Origin: Enterobacteriaceae bacterium UBA7338
GTDB lineage: Bacteria > Pseudomonadota > Gammaproteobacteria > Enterobacterales > Enterobacteriaceae
NCBI GenBank assembly: GCA_002480085.1
Contig: DKPJ01000001.1
Span: 1 to 64,000, forward strand
Direction of reading: 5' to 3'
Length of the DNA stretch: 64,000 nt
The notes beneath the pieces are model-generated. The model ran no database searches. It saw only the letters and a program-made list of their open reading frames with translations, and was not told the origin of the DNA. This document shows positions 52,215-61,263 of the stretch, piece by piece. How positions within the stretch are numbered: position 1 is the stretch's first letter; every line of letters begins with the position of its first letter. The translations under genes were made by a program, and so were the position numbers.

Positions 52215-53126
52215 TTAAATCCCCGCCCCCTGGGCGTAGCTCTCCTCACCAAACACGCCGGTTGAAAGGTAGCGATCGCCTCGGTCGCAGATAATCGCCA
52301 CCACGATCGCCCCCGGATTTTCATTGGCGACGCGGATTGCCCCAGCAACCGCACCGCCGGAGCTGACGCCGCAGAAGATGCCTTCCCGCACCGCCAGCGC
52401 CCGCATGGTGTTCTCGGCTTCGCGCTGGTGGATATCCACGACCCGATCCACCAGCGAGGCGTTGAAAATGCCAGGCATGTACTCGGCTGGCCAGCGGCGG
52501 ATGCCGGGAATGCTGCTCCCCTCCTCCGGTTGCAGGCCGACAATGGTGACCGGCTTCGCCTGCTCGCGCAGAAAACGCGATACCCCGGTAATGGTGCCCG
52601 TGGTCCCCATGCTTGAGACAAAGTGGCTGATGCGGCCGCCGGTCTGCTGCCAGATCTCCGGCCCGGTGGTGGTGTAGTGGGCGTAAGGGTTGTCGGGATT
52701 ATTGAACTGGTCGAGGAGCTTGCCCTCTCCACGCTGGGCCATCGCCGCAGCCAGATCCCGCGCCCCCTCCATGCCCTGCTCACGGCTCACCAGAATCAGC
52801 TCCGCGCCGTAGGCGTGCATCGCTGCCCGCCGCTCCTGACTCATATTGTCCGGCATCAGCAGCTTCATGCGGTAGCCTTTGAGTGCGGCGATCATCGCCA
52901 GGGCGATGCCGGTGTTGCCGCTGGTCGCCTCAATCAGCACGTCGCCGGGCTTTATCTCGCCCCGCTTCTCCGCCTGCACGATCATCGAGAGCGCGGCGCG
53001 GTCTTTTACCGAACCGGCAGGGTTATTGCCCTCCAGCTTGACCCAGATTTCACTGCCGTTGTCGGGAGTCATGCGCTGAAGTTTGACCAGGGGGGTATTG
53101 CCGATGGTGTGTTCGAGTGTGTTCAC
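52215..53126 (-). CDS. cysM: Cysteine synthase B CysM
   Basis: A 303-residue fold-type II PLP enzyme that can use sulfide or thiosulfate. The PLP lysine is K41 (NNPAGSVKDRAALSM), with EATSGNTGIALAMIAALKGY and SSMGTTGTITGVSRFL. The pattern GxVKDR separates it from CysK. It is downstream of cysA with a 119-bp gap filled by a BIME, and is followed by pdxK. Confidence 0.96.
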   Translation of the reverse strand: MNTLEHTIGNTPLVKLQRMTPDNGSEIWVKLEGNNPAGSVKDRAALSMIVQAEKRGEIKPGDVLIEATSGNTGIALAMIAALKGYRMKLLMPDNMSQERRAAMHAYGAELILVSREQGMEGARDLAAAMAQRGEGKLLDQFNNPDNPYAHYTTTGPEIWQQTGGRISHFVSSMGTTGTITGVSRFLREQAKPVTIVGLQPEEGSSIPGIRRWPAEYMPGIFNASLVDRVVDIHQREAENTMRALAVREGIFCGVSSGGAVAGAIRVANENPGAIVVAIICDRGDRYLSTGVFGEESYAQGAGI

Positions 53127-53146
53127 GATTTTTACTCAATAAAAAA

Positions 53147-53223
53147 GCCGGGTGGCGCTTCGCTTACCCGGCCTACAAGACGCTGTGATAATTGTAGGCC
53201 CGGTAAGCGTAGCGCCACCGGGC
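53147..53223. repeat. BIME between cysA and cysM
   Basis: Two opposed REP arms, 53147-53175 ending GGCCTAC and 53194-53223 beginning GTAGGCCCGG. It probably protects the upstream cysPUWA message and lowers cysM relative to it. Confidence 0.82.
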
Positions 53224-53245
53224 GATAAACATACTCGTTAAACTA

Positions 53246-54340
53246 TCAGGCAGAGTGCGCCAGAGCAAGATCCCCGCGTTCGGCAAGACGCTCGGTGCCA
53301 TTGTAGAGGCGCGCATTCTGCAGGCCGATAAACAGGCGCTCACCGCGCTGCGGGGCGTCCTCTCCACGCAGCACCACCGACAGCGGCTCGTCATACCAGC
53401 CCTGGGGTTGCACCACCAGCTGGGTATAGTGCCCTTTCGGGCTGGCCTCAACCACCACGACCGGCAGCGGCGCCTCCAGACTGGTGCGGCGGCTGATATC
53501 CACTTCCCACGGACGCAGGAAGAGATCGACTTCGCCCTGGTGCGCCGGGGTGTAGCCCAGCGGCCAGCGGTGCGCGCCGACGTGGAACTGACTGCCGCGC
53601 ACCACGCCGTGCAGACGGTTTACCTCGCCCATAAACTCCAGCACGAAGCGAGTCGCCGGCTCGCGCCACACCTGCTCCGGGACGTCAACCTGCTCAATAT
53701 TGCCCTGGCTCATCACCACCACACGGTCGGCAACCTCCATCGCCTCCTCCTGATCGTGGGTGACGAAGACGCTGGTGAACTTCAGCTCTTCATGCAGCTC
53801 GCGCAGCCAGCGACGCAGCTCCTTACGAACCTGGGCATCCAGCGCGCCGAAAGGCTCATCCAGCAGCAGGATCTGCGGATCCGGAGCCAGAGCGCGCGCC
53901 AGCGCGACGCGCTGCTTCTGCCCGCCGGAGAGCTGAGCCGGATAGCGATCGGCCAGATGCGCCAGCTGCACCATCTCCAGCAGCCTGGTGACCTTAGCTT
54001 TGATTGCCGCTGCGTTTGGACGTTCGCGTCGCGGCAGTACCGTCAGGCCAAAGGCGATGTTGTCAAACACCGTCATATGGCGGAACAGCGCGTAGTGCTG
54101 AAACACAAAGCCGACCTTACGATCGCGGGCATGCAGACGGCTGACGTCGGTACCGTGAAAACGAATATGCCCGCTGGTCTGGTGCTCAAGCCCGGCGATA
54201 ATACGCAGCAGCGTGGTTTTGCCCGAGCCGGACGGTCCCAGCAGCGCGACCATCTGTCCGGAAGGGATATCCAGCGAGATATCATTCAGCACCTGGGTGC
54301 GACCAAAGGACTTCTTAATATTGGCAATCTCAATGCTCAT
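53246..54340 (-). CDS. cysA: Sulfate/thiosulfate ABC transporter ATPase CysA
   Basis: A 364-residue ATPase that powers sulfate import. Walker A GPSGSGKTT (35-43), the signature LSGGQ (137-141) and Walker B LLLDEP (158-163) are present, followed by the C-terminal TOBE-like domain (about 240-360). ATG 54340 follows an AGGAGGG site and overlaps the cysW stop by 11 bp. Regulated with cysP by CysB in E. coli. Confidence 0.97.
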   Translation of the reverse strand: MSIEIANIKKSFGRTQVLNDISLDIPSGQMVALLGPSGSGKTTLLRIIAGLEHQTSGHIRFHGTDVSRLHARDRKVGFVFQHYALFRHMTVFDNIAFGLTVLPRRERPNAAAIKAKVTRLLEMVQLAHLADRYPAQLSGGQKQRVALARALAPDPQILLLDEPFGALDAQVRKELRRWLRELHEELKFTSVFVTHDQEEAMEVADRVVVMSQGNIEQVDVPEQVWREPATRFVLEFMGEVNRLHGVVRGSQFHVGAHRWPLGYTPAHQGEVDLFLRPWEVDISRRTSLEAPLPVVVVEASPKGHYTQLVVQPQGWYDEPLSVVLRGEDAPQRGERLFIGLQNARLYNGTERLAERGDLALAHSA

Positions 54341-55202
54341 GATTTCCCTCCTGTTGCGCGCGTTTCTCTTGATTATGTAAACGCCACTGCAACCCACTCT
54401 TTAAAAACAGGGTCAAAATAGCCATTAACGTCAGCAGGGCGGCGGCGGTAAAGGATCCCACCGTGTTGTAGTCCTGCTCAAGTAACTCAATCTGTAGCGG
54501 CAGCGACAGGGTTTCGCCGCGAATCGAACCCGAGACCACCGACACCGCACCAAACTCACCGATGGCACGGGCGTTGGTCAGTACCACGCCGTAGAGCAAC
54601 GCCCAGCGGATGTTGGGGAGCGTCACGCGACGGAACATCTGCCAGCCGGATGCGCCCAGTAGAATGGCCGCCTCGTCCTCATGGCTGCCCTGGCTGAGCA
54701 TCACCGGCACCAGCTCGCGTACCACAAACGGACAGGTGACGAAAATAGTCACCAGCACCATGCCGGGCCAGGCGAACATAATCTGTAGGTTGTGCTCGTC
54801 GAGCCAGCCGCCGAGCGGGCCGTTAGAGCCGTAAAACAGCAGGTAGACGAGGCCCGCCACGACCGGCGATACCGCAAAAGGAATATCGAGCAGGGTCAGC
54901 AGCAGCTGACGGCCTGGGAAGTTAAAGCGGGTCACCAGCCAGGCAAGCAGCGTACCGAACACCAGGTTAACCGGGACGGTGATCAGCGCAATCAGCACCG
55001 TCAGCCAGATAGCGTGGAGCATATCCGGATCGGCCAGGTTCTCCAGCACCGGCATCAACCCTTTACTGAAGGCCTGCACGAAAATGTAGACCATCGGTAC
55101 CACCAGGATGAATGCTGAGATCAGCATCCCGGTGCCGATCAGGAACCATTTACCCCAGTTAACAGGGGCACGATCGTGTTTCAATTGAGAGACGTCTGCC
55201 AT
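54330..55202 (-). CDS. cysW: Sulfate/thiosulfate permease subunit CysW
   Basis: A 290-residue inner-membrane permease with six hydrophobic segments. The EAA loop that docks CysA is DEAAILLGASGWQMFRRVTLPNI. It pairs with CysU. The start shares one base with the cysU stop (TAATG) and the end overlaps cysA, so the four genes are translationally coupled. Confidence 0.96.
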   Translation of the reverse strand: MADVSQLKHDRAPVNWGKWFLIGTGMLISAFILVVPMVYIFVQAFSKGLMPVLENLADPDMLHAIWLTVLIALITVPVNLVFGTLLAWLVTRFNFPGRQLLLTLLDIPFAVSPVVAGLVYLLFYGSNGPLGGWLDEHNLQIMFAWPGMVLVTIFVTCPFVVRELVPVMLSQGSHEDEAAILLGASGWQMFRRVTLPNIRWALLYGVVLTNARAIGEFGAVSVVSGSIRGETLSLPLQIELLEQDYNTVGSFTAAALLTLMAILTLFLKSGLQWRLHNQEKRAQQEGNHEH

Positions 55203-56035
55203 TAGTGACCTACCACCCTTCGACCAAAGCGACTTTGCAGAGTATTGATTGAGAACAGCAGCAGCAGTGAGGCCGCAAGGATCACCGAGGCAATGGCGCT
55301 CGCTGCCGGATAGTCAAACTCCTGCAGGCGCACAAAGATCATCAGCGAGGTCACCTCGGTTTTCCACGCGATGTTACCGGCAATAAAGATCACCGCGCCG
55401 AACTCGCCGAGGCTGCGGGTAAACGACAGCGCCACGCCCGCCAGCAGCGCCGGGGATAGCTCCGGCATCACCACCTTACGGAAGCTTTGCAGACGGGTGG
55501 CGCCCAGCGTCTGAGCCGCCTCTTCATACTCCGGTCCCAGCTCCTCCAGCACCGGCTGTACCGTCCGCACCACAAAGGGGATGCTGGTAAAGGCCATCGC
55601 CACGGCGATACCGAGCCAGGTGTAGGTAACTTTGATATCAAACTGCGCCAGCCACTGGCCGTAGAAGCCGTTGACTGAGAAGAGCGAAGCGAGGGTCAGA
55701 CCCGCCACCGCCGTCGGCAGCGCAAACGGCAGATCCATCAGCGCATCCAGCAGGGTGCGGCCAGGGAAACGGTAACGCGTCAGGATCCACGCCATCAGCA
55801 GGCCAAAGACGCCGTTAAAAATCGAGGCGACAAAGGCCGACAGCAGCGTCACCTTATAGGCAGCAACCACCTGCGGATTAGTCACCACCTCCCAGTACTG
55901 CTCCCAGCTCATCTGTGAGAGCTGCATAACCAGCGCGCTGAGAGGCAGGAGCAGGATCAGACAGACGAACAGCAGGCTGGTGCCCAGGCTCAGGGTAAAG
56001 CCGGGCAGCACGCGTTTTGAAGCCACTGCAAACAT
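55202..56035 (-). CDS. cysU: Sulfate/thiosulfate permease subunit CysU (CysT)
   Basis: A 277-residue inner-membrane permease with six hydrophobic segments and the EAA loop YEEAAQTLGATRLQSFRKVVMPEL. It pairs with CysW. The ATG shares its first base with the cysP stop (TAATG). Confidence 0.96.
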   Translation of the reverse strand: MFAVASKRVLPGFTLSLGTSLLFVCLILLLPLSALVMQLSQMSWEQYWEVVTNPQVVAAYKVTLLSAFVASIFNGVFGLLMAWILTRYRFPGRTLLDALMDLPFALPTAVAGLTLASLFSVNGFYGQWLAQFDIKVTYTWLGIAVAMAFTSIPFVVRTVQPVLEELGPEYEEAAQTLGATRLQSFRKVVMPELSPALLAGVALSFTRSLGEFGAVIFIAGNIAWKTEVTSLMIFVRLQEFDYPAASAIASVILAASLLLLFSINTLQSRFGRRVVGH

Positions 56036-57051
56036 TAGCTACGCCCCGCCGCCAGCAGCTTGTCCAGCTCACCGCCGCTCGTAAAGTGGGTTTTCATCAC
56101 CTCCGGCCAGGAGCCAAAGCGATCTTCAACCTTGAACAGCTCGGTCTGCGGGAACTTATCTTTCAGCTTGTCCATTACATCCGGGTTATTCACGCGGTAG
56201 TAGTAGTCGGTAATGATAGTTTGCGCCTGCGGACTATAGAGGTAGTTCAGGTAGGCTTTTGCCGCCTTCTCTGTGCCGTTAGCCTTCACGTTTTTATCAA
56301 CCCACGCCACCGGGAACTCCGCCAGGATGTTCACTTTCGGCACCACGACCTCGAAGCCCTGGGCTTCATACTGTTTACGGATAGTATTCACTTCTGATTC
56401 GAAGGTAATCAGCACGTCGCCGAGGCCACGCTCAACAAAGGTGGTGGTCGCCCCCCGGCCCCCGGTATCAAACACCTCGACGTTTTTCAGGAACTGGGTC
56501 ATAAACTGCTCGGTTTTCGCCTTATCGCCGCCGTCGGCTTTATCTGCCGCGCCCCAGGCCGCCAGATAGGTATAGCGCGCGTTGCCGGAGGTTTTTGGAT
56601 TCGGGAAGATCAGCTTCACGTCAGAACGCACCAGATCGCTCCAGTCGTGAATATTTTTCGGGTTGCCCTTGCGTACCAGGAACGCCATCGTGGAGTAGAA
56701 CGGTGAGCTGTTATTCGGCAGGCGGCTCTGCCAGTCCGCTGGGATCAACTTGCCCTTGTCATGCAGGATCTGCACGTCCGTAATCTGGTTATAGGTCACT
56801 ACGTCCGCCTTCAGCCCCTGCAAAATGGCCAGCGCCTGCTTAGAGGAGCCAGCATGAGACTGCTTGATCGTCAGCGTGTCGCCGCCGTTCTCTTTTGCCC
56901 ACTGCTGTTCAAAAGGCGGATTAAGGGCGGCAAACAGCTCGCGCGAGACGTCATAGGAGCTGTTAAGCAGCTCGGTCGCCTGCGCCTGCGCTACCAGCAA
57001 CACTGAAGCAGCAAGCGTCAGATATCCTTTTTTCAGTAAATTAACGGCCAT
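56035..57051 (-). CDS. cysP: Thiosulfate/sulfate-binding protein CysP
   Basis: A 338-residue periplasmic solute-binding protein, same length as E. coli. The signal peptide ends LLVAQAQA before TELLNSSYDVSRELF, the family start. KQSHAGSSKQALAILQGL and NPKTSGNARYTYLAAWGAA line the anion pocket. It is the first gene of cysPUWA(M-pdxK). Confidence 0.97.
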   Translation of the reverse strand: MAVNLLKKGYLTLAASVLLVAQAQATELLNSSYDVSRELFAALNPPFEQQWAKENGGDTLTIKQSHAGSSKQALAILQGLKADVVTYNQITDVQILHDKGKLIPADWQSRLPNNSSPFYSTMAFLVRKGNPKNIHDWSDLVRSDVKLIFPNPKTSGNARYTYLAAWGAADKADGGDKAKTEQFMTQFLKNVEVFDTGGRGATTTFVERGLGDVLITFESEVNTIRKQYEAQGFEVVVPKVNILAEFPVAWVDKNVKANGTEKAAKAYLNYLYSPQAQTIITDYYYRVNNPDVMDKLKDKFPQTELFKVEDRFGSWPEVMKTHFTSGGELDKLLAAGRS

Positions 57052-57216
57052 TGCGCACCCTTATATCTGTGATGACTATCAAAAACACAGTTTATTTATA
57101 AGCAGTACGAAAGGAGTAACGGTTTTATATACCGTTTGGTGATTTGCAAGCAGAAAAGAGCATAAGCGGTGCCTGGGCTGACCCGGTTGCTGCTCAGGCA
57201 CCGCTTACGGAGCGTA
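57052..57216 (-). promoter_or_regulatory. cysP promoter region
   Basis: An inverted repeat AACGGT-N7-ACCGTT (57118-57136) lies about 70 bp before the cysP ATG, next to a TATAAA -10 (near 57092-57097) without a good -35, as expected for a CysB-activated promoter. The CysB assignment is by analogy. Confidence 0.55.
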
Positions 57217-57453
57217 TCATCTAGCGCGATAGAGATAGCGGTTACTCACGCCGGTCCGTTTGATCTCCCGGTAGACCATACGCAGCCTGACCAGAATGGT
57301 TAAGATAAAGCCTACCTGCTTCCTGTTGAGATCGGAGAACTCACAAACGTCATTTATTGAAAACATGATCCGCGGGTTCTCATGAAACAGGAAATAAACT
57401 TTTTTAATCAGGTCCAGATGTACCGTTTTTGAAAAATAGCTTTTAATATCCAT
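57217..57453 (-). CDS. Small winged-helix-like protein, unknown function
   Basis: A 78-residue basic protein I do not recognise. NPRIMFSINDVCEFSDLNRKQVGFIL followed by LVRLRMVYREIKR and NRYLYRAR has the pattern of a winged helix-turn-helix. In plan it recalls small regulators of the PapI/FaeA type, but without clear identity. ATG 57453 is preferred over an in-frame TTG; neither has a strong ribosome site. It lies 45 bp after the OprD-type porin on the same strand, so the two probably form an operon. AT-rich, which suggests acquisition by transfer. Confidence 0.6.
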   Translation of the reverse strand: MDIKSYFSKTVHLDLIKKVYFLFHENPRIMFSINDVCEFSDLNRKQVGFILTILVRLRMVYREIKRTGVSNRYLYRAR

Positions 57454-57498
57454 ATGCAATATATTGAGTATCAATAAAGTTATAGATAATAATTATAG

Positions 57499-58851
57499 TT
57501 AAAGCTTGAAGCGGTAAGTCACGGACATCTCTCCACACAGCGAATTGGCACGTTGCGAATGCCCGTTATACAGTTTTGGCGTGGTATAGTCCGACTCCTG
57601 CTCATGATGCCAGCCGTAGCCACCATTTAAATAGACAGACCAGTTCTTTGCCGGGTTCCAGTTGCTATACATTCCTAACTGCCCCTGGCGCAACGTTTCA
57701 CCTTCATAATCGAACTGACTGTAGTTGGTCCGTACGCCAACCGAGAGATCGGGAGTAAATTTATATTCAGCGGCTAATGCCAGCATGGTTTCACCGTCGC
57801 GGACGTAATCGATATCCGCATAGGCTGGGGAATTAAAACGCCCACGGGCATTACCGATGACGTTACGGGTAAATTGACCCACGCCGCCTGTTTTCTTGGC
57901 CTCGCTATAGGTTAAGCCACCCAATATTTTCCAGGGCGTTTGTGGAATACGCCACTCGACTGTCGCAGAGTAGTGCCAGGCGCGCTTGTCAAAATCTTGT
58001 TTCCCTCTGGCCGTGCTGGAGGTGGTCCTTTTCGCATCGCTGCCATACTCCTGCTCATAAATTTGCGTTCCCAGGGTAATATCGGGAAACGCATCCCACC
58101 AACCTTCAAAGCCCTGCTTGTAGAGCAGGTCATCGGCAACGCCATAGAAGTAGTAGGCTTTCAGGGAGTCAGACTTATAGTTGATGCCACCAGTGACCAC
58201 ATGATCGACATTGCGGCTCTCTCCGTTGCCATCACGGATGTACATTCTGTCGATGTTCGGGCTATCACGCCGCATCACCTTACCGTCGAGAAACAGCGCA
58301 TCAACGCTGACGTTATCAATGGCGGTATTGGCAAACCAGCCGGAGTGGGTGTTGAGGGACATTCGCTGTGAGTTAGAGAAGATGCCGGTATTCTTGATGG
58401 TAAACCAGCCGCCTTTGACGTTCACTTTGGCGCGAAGAACGTCCATTTTCAGCTTGGCATAGCGCTGACCAATTTTGGTATAGCCTTTCGCTTCACCATC
58501 ATCGTTGTAGAGGATCGCACGAGAGGAGAAGTTGTCACTGGCGCCTAGTTTTGCAGCGCTATAATATGAGGCATCAAAACCGATAAAATCAGCGAAATAC
58601 CCCGAGGTATAGTCAACGGTTACCCCCTGCGCCCACGCCTGCTGTACCGAGGTGGCATATCGGCCCTGCTCATTATCGTAACGATTTTCCGTTTTTAAAT
58701 ATTTCCACATATTCCTGGCAGAAATCTCAAACGAGGAATCGGCAAAGAAGGGATCGTCGGCCAGGCTTTTTTCCCAGTCGCTCGCATTGACATTTGTGAC
58801 AAACAAACAGCATGGCGAGCATGCAATTAATAATAACTTTTTGACTGTCAT
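57499..58851 (-). CDS. OprD-family outer-membrane porin
   Basis: A 450-residue exported beta-barrel. The signal peptide (about 1-23, MTVKKLLLIACSPCCLFVTNVNA split near SDWE) has several cysteines but no lipobox. The mature protein has alternating beta motifs with SFEISARNMWKYLKTENRYDNEQGR and TVDYTSGYFADFIGFDASYYSA, typical of the OprD/ChiP porin family, and ends YRFKL. Family members admit basic amino acids, small peptides, chitooligosaccharides or sialic acids; the substrate here is unknown. AAGGA precedes the ATG. The E. coli ucpA-mur region is replaced by this gene pair. Confidence 0.85.
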   Translation of the reverse strand: MTVKKLLLIACSPCCLFVTNVNASDWEKSLADDPFFADSSFEISARNMWKYLKTENRYDNEQGRYATSVQQAWAQGVTVDYTSGYFADFIGFDASYYSAAKLGASDNFSSRAILYNDDGEAKGYTKIGQRYAKLKMDVLRAKVNVKGGWFTIKNTGIFSNSQRMSLNTHSGWFANTAIDNVSVDALFLDGKVMRRDSPNIDRMYIRDGNGESRNVDHVVTGGINYKSDSLKAYYFYGVADDLLYKQGFEGWWDAFPDITLGTQIYEQEYGSDAKRTTSSTARGKQDFDKRAWHYSATVEWRIPQTPWKILGGLTYSEAKKTGGVGQFTRNVIGNARGRFNSPAYADIDYVRDGETMLALAAEYKFTPDLSVGVRTNYSQFDYEGETLRQGQLGMYSNWNPAKNWSVYLNGGYGWHHEQESDYTTPKLYNGHSQRANSLCGEMSVTYRFKL

Positions 58852-58985
58852 TATAAATCCTTTTAAACTTATTCTTGTAATAAATAATGTTTCCAGAGAT
58901 CATCAGGAAATAAACGCTAATAGTGCGGGCAAGGAAAATAATATAGTTTGAAAAGTTAAAAAGGGAGAGCAGTCACATTTGAATG

Positions 58986-59006
58986 GTCGGGTAGCAACTA
59001 CCCGAC
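58986..59006. other. Perfect hairpin downstream of yfeX
   Basis: GTCGGGTAG-CAA-CTACCCGAC, a nine-pair stem with a three-base loop. No T-run on either strand, so it may protect the yfeX 3' end or act as a weak terminator. Confidence 0.55.
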
Positions 59007-59023
59007 GAGAGGACGGAAAAATT

Positions 59024-59923
59024 TTACAGCGTCAGCAGGCGGTCTAACGACGGGGCAAAATAGTAGCCGCCAGTAACTGGACGGGTGAAGCGCAGCATGG
59101 CGTCACGCTTGCCGTCGGTGTCGCCGAACATGCTTAACAGCTGCTGTTCGATATTATAGAGGCGGGCGCAGTAGGCGCAGAAGTAGAGACCATGCTTGCC
59201 GCTGGCCGTACCGTAAGGCAGGCTCTGGCGCACGATTTTCAGCCCTTTGCCGTTCTCTTTCAGATCGACGCGGCTCAGATGCGACGTAATCGGTCGGGCA
59301 TCGCCGTCGATCTCTTCATTTGCCTCTTTGGTGCGGCCAATCATCATCTCCTGGTCCGGCACGCTCATGCGGTTGAGCTGCCTGAGGTTATGCTCCCAGC
59401 GCTGAACGAAGACGTAGCTGCCGCCCGCGTCGATGCCCTCCTGAATCACCGCCACCTCGGTGCGTTTCTCGCTGCCCGCCGGGTTCTCCGTGCCGTCAAC
59501 AAAGCCGCTCAGGTCGCGATCCTCAACCCAGCGGAAGCCGTGGGTCTCCTCTTTCACCTCCAGCGCATCGCCAAACGCCGCCAGCGCCGCCTGGGCAACA
59601 GAGAAGTTGACGTCGTGACGCAGAGAGAGAATGTGGATCATGACATCGTACTGGGTAGCCGGGGCCAGCCCTTTGCCGTAGGGAACAAACGCTTTTAGCT
59701 CTTCGGCCCCTTCCCCACCGCTCAGCGCGGGCCAGACGCGGTGACCAAAGGCCACCACCGCGCCGAGATTGGCCTCGGCAAAGGCGAGCTGAAAGTTAGC
59801 CAGCTTATCGGCAAAAATTTTACTGCCTTCGCGCAGGGCATCAACGTCGCCCTTGACGTTCGCTTCGATCCAAATCGCCGCCCGGCAGTGTTCTGGCAAA
59901 ATGCCGCTTTGAACCTGAGACAT
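59024..59923 (-). CDS. yfeX: Dye-decolorising heme peroxidase YfeX
   Basis: A 299-residue cytoplasmic DyP-type peroxidase, same length as E. coli. It has the family GXXDG motif (DLSGFVDGTENPAG) with the distal aspartate, the proximal heme histidine in ITSHLSRVDL and an arginine in the conserved loop. It oxidises porphyrinogens in vitro; a role in taking iron from heme has been claimed and disputed. No Tat signal, so it is unlike EfeB. Transcribed separately from yfeY. Confidence 0.94.
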   Translation of the reverse strand: MSQVQSGILPEHCRAAIWIEANVKGDVDALREGSKIFADKLANFQLAFAEANLGAVVAFGHRVWPALSGGEGAEELKAFVPYGKGLAPATQYDVMIHILSLRHDVNFSVAQAALAAFGDALEVKEETHGFRWVEDRDLSGFVDGTENPAGSEKRTEVAVIQEGIDAGGSYVFVQRWEHNLRQLNRMSVPDQEMMIGRTKEANEEIDGDARPITSHLSRVDLKENGKGLKIVRQSLPYGTASGKHGLYFCAYCARLYNIEQQLLSMFGDTDGKRDAMLRFTRPVTGGYYFAPSLDRLLTL

Positions 59924-59935
59924 CGCTACTCCTCT

Positions 59936-59967
59936 AAAAAAATATGCCGCGCAACCGCGGCATCAAT
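59936..59967 (-). terminator. Terminator between yfeY and yfeX
   Basis: An 8-bp perfect stem (ATGCCGCG with CGCGGCAT, four-base loop) followed on the minus strand by ATTTTTTT. It overlaps the sequence just before the yfeX start, so yfeX must have a promoter very close or rely on read-through. Confidence 0.8.
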
Positions 59968-60016
59968 GGGGCTATTGTACCCGTTTTTTCAGAAGACCAG
60001 GATTGTTCCGATCAAA

Positions 60017-60595
60017 TTAACGACGCCAAATAATCTTATTTAGCGTCCATTTTTTCAGCTCGTCATCCGGCGGCATTAAGCCCTCCGGGCCATTCCAGCT
60101 GCCGGTAAAGACATAGCTGACGTGCTGGCTGCCCTGGGCTTTACACTCCACGCCGCCGCTGTCGTCACCGGTGGCTTTGGTGCAGTTGCCGTAGGCTTTA
60201 TCGTACAGCTCGCCAAAGGGCATGCCGACCTTCGCCCCGGTATCGCTCTCTATGCTGTCGTCGAGCACGTCGATGCGGCTAACTTTGCCGTTTTCGCCGT
60301 TGATGATTAATGCAACCTTATCGCCGTCCAGCGCCTCATAGAAGCGGACCACGTTGCCGCCCTGTTCAGAGCGCATCCCGCTGCGCAGGCGGTAGTCACC
60401 ATCCAGCGCGTCGGCGATAGACTCTTCATCCAGCGCGGTATCCGCCGTCAGCGCCCCCACCCCCTCGTCGGTCACCTCCGATGAGGAGCCAAACCAGTTC
60501 CAGGGGTTGGCTGCCGACCAGTTCACCGATCCGAGGGTTGAGCAGCCGGTCAGAGCCAGCGGCAGGACGCAGAGAAGCATACGCAGCGATTTCAT
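60017..60595 (-). CDS. yfeY: RpoE-regulated lipoprotein YfeY
   Basis: A 192-residue outer-envelope lipoprotein. The signal ends in lipobox LTGC (MKSLRMLLCVLPLALTGC) followed by STLGS. VNWSAANPWNWFGSS and IADALDGDYRLRSGM match E. coli YfeY. E. coli yfeY is induced by sigma-E; no sigma-E promoter could be assigned here. It follows ypeA after 33 bp; E. coli has yfeZ between them. Confidence 0.92.
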   Translation of the reverse strand: MKSLRMLLCVLPLALTGCSTLGSVNWSAANPWNWFGSSSEVTDEGVGALTADTALDEESIADALDGDYRLRSGMRSEQGGNVVRFYEALDGDKVALIINGENGKVSRIDVLDDSIESDTGAKVGMPFGELYDKAYGNCTKATGDDSGGVECKAQGSQHVSYVFTGSWNGPEGLMPPDDELKKWTLNKIIWRR

Positions 60596-60628
60596 GGCTT
60601 AAATCCTTTCGTTTTGGTTTACTAAAAC

Positions 60629-61054
60629 TCAATACTCTTCATCTTCAATCAGGCGCTTGCCGAGGTTGACGACGTCGGCGTGCTCATAGCCGAGGCGCTC
60701 GTACATCCCCAGCACCAGATCGTTCTCTTCCCGCACCTGAATGTTGATTTTAGGGCAACCGCGGGCAATCAGCTTCTTCTCCAGGCGGTTAAGCAGCGCG
60801 TTGGCGATCCCCCGCCCCCGAAACTCCGGATGCACCCCGAGATAGTAGGCCGATCCGCGATGGCCGTCGTAGCCCCCCATCACCGTGCCTACCACTTCGC
60901 CGCCGACCTCGGCCACCAGAAACAGGCTAACGTCATGATTCAGCTTGCGTTCGATGTCCATCTCCGGATCGTTCCAGGGACGCAGCAGGTCGCAGCGCTC
61001 CCACAGGGTGATCACCTCTTCGAAGTCGGCCTGACGAAAAACGCGTATCTCCAT
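60629..61054 (-). CDS. ypeA: GNAT acetyltransferase YpeA
   Basis: A 141-residue acetyltransferase with GNAT motif A YYLGVHPEFRGRGIANALL for acetyl-CoA and the C-terminal MYERLGYEHADVVNLGKRL. It matches E. coli YpeA over its whole length. The substrate is unproven. Divergent from amiA. Confidence 0.94.
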   Translation of the reverse strand: MEIRVFRQADFEEVITLWERCDLLRPWNDPEMDIERKLNHDVSLFLVAEVGGEVVGTVMGGYDGHRGSAYYLGVHPEFRGRGIANALLNRLEKKLIARGCPKINIQVREENDLVLGMYERLGYEHADVVNLGKRLIEDEEY

Positions 61055-61263
61055 GGTATTTACCTGTCTTCTGGGTCAAAAGGTTGATTATGGCGTGAAG
61101 TGCCAGTGAAGCCAATATGCGGCGAAATGGCAACGAAAAAATGGCATAATAATGGACTGTCACGTATTGAAATGAAAAATAAAGCAATTCAACGCGTGAC
61201 GTGTCGTAAGCTTGTAAGCGAGACGCTACACCACCAGGGACGCAGGAATACATTTCGGGTCGT

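Noticed and set aside
53255..54421. A 388-codon frame antisense to cysA
   Set aside because: It is a shadow of cysA with low-complexity H/Q/L composition.
58986..59006. The hairpin after yfeX as a full intrinsic terminator
   Set aside because: The stem is perfect but there is no T-run on either strand, so it is listed only as a hairpin.
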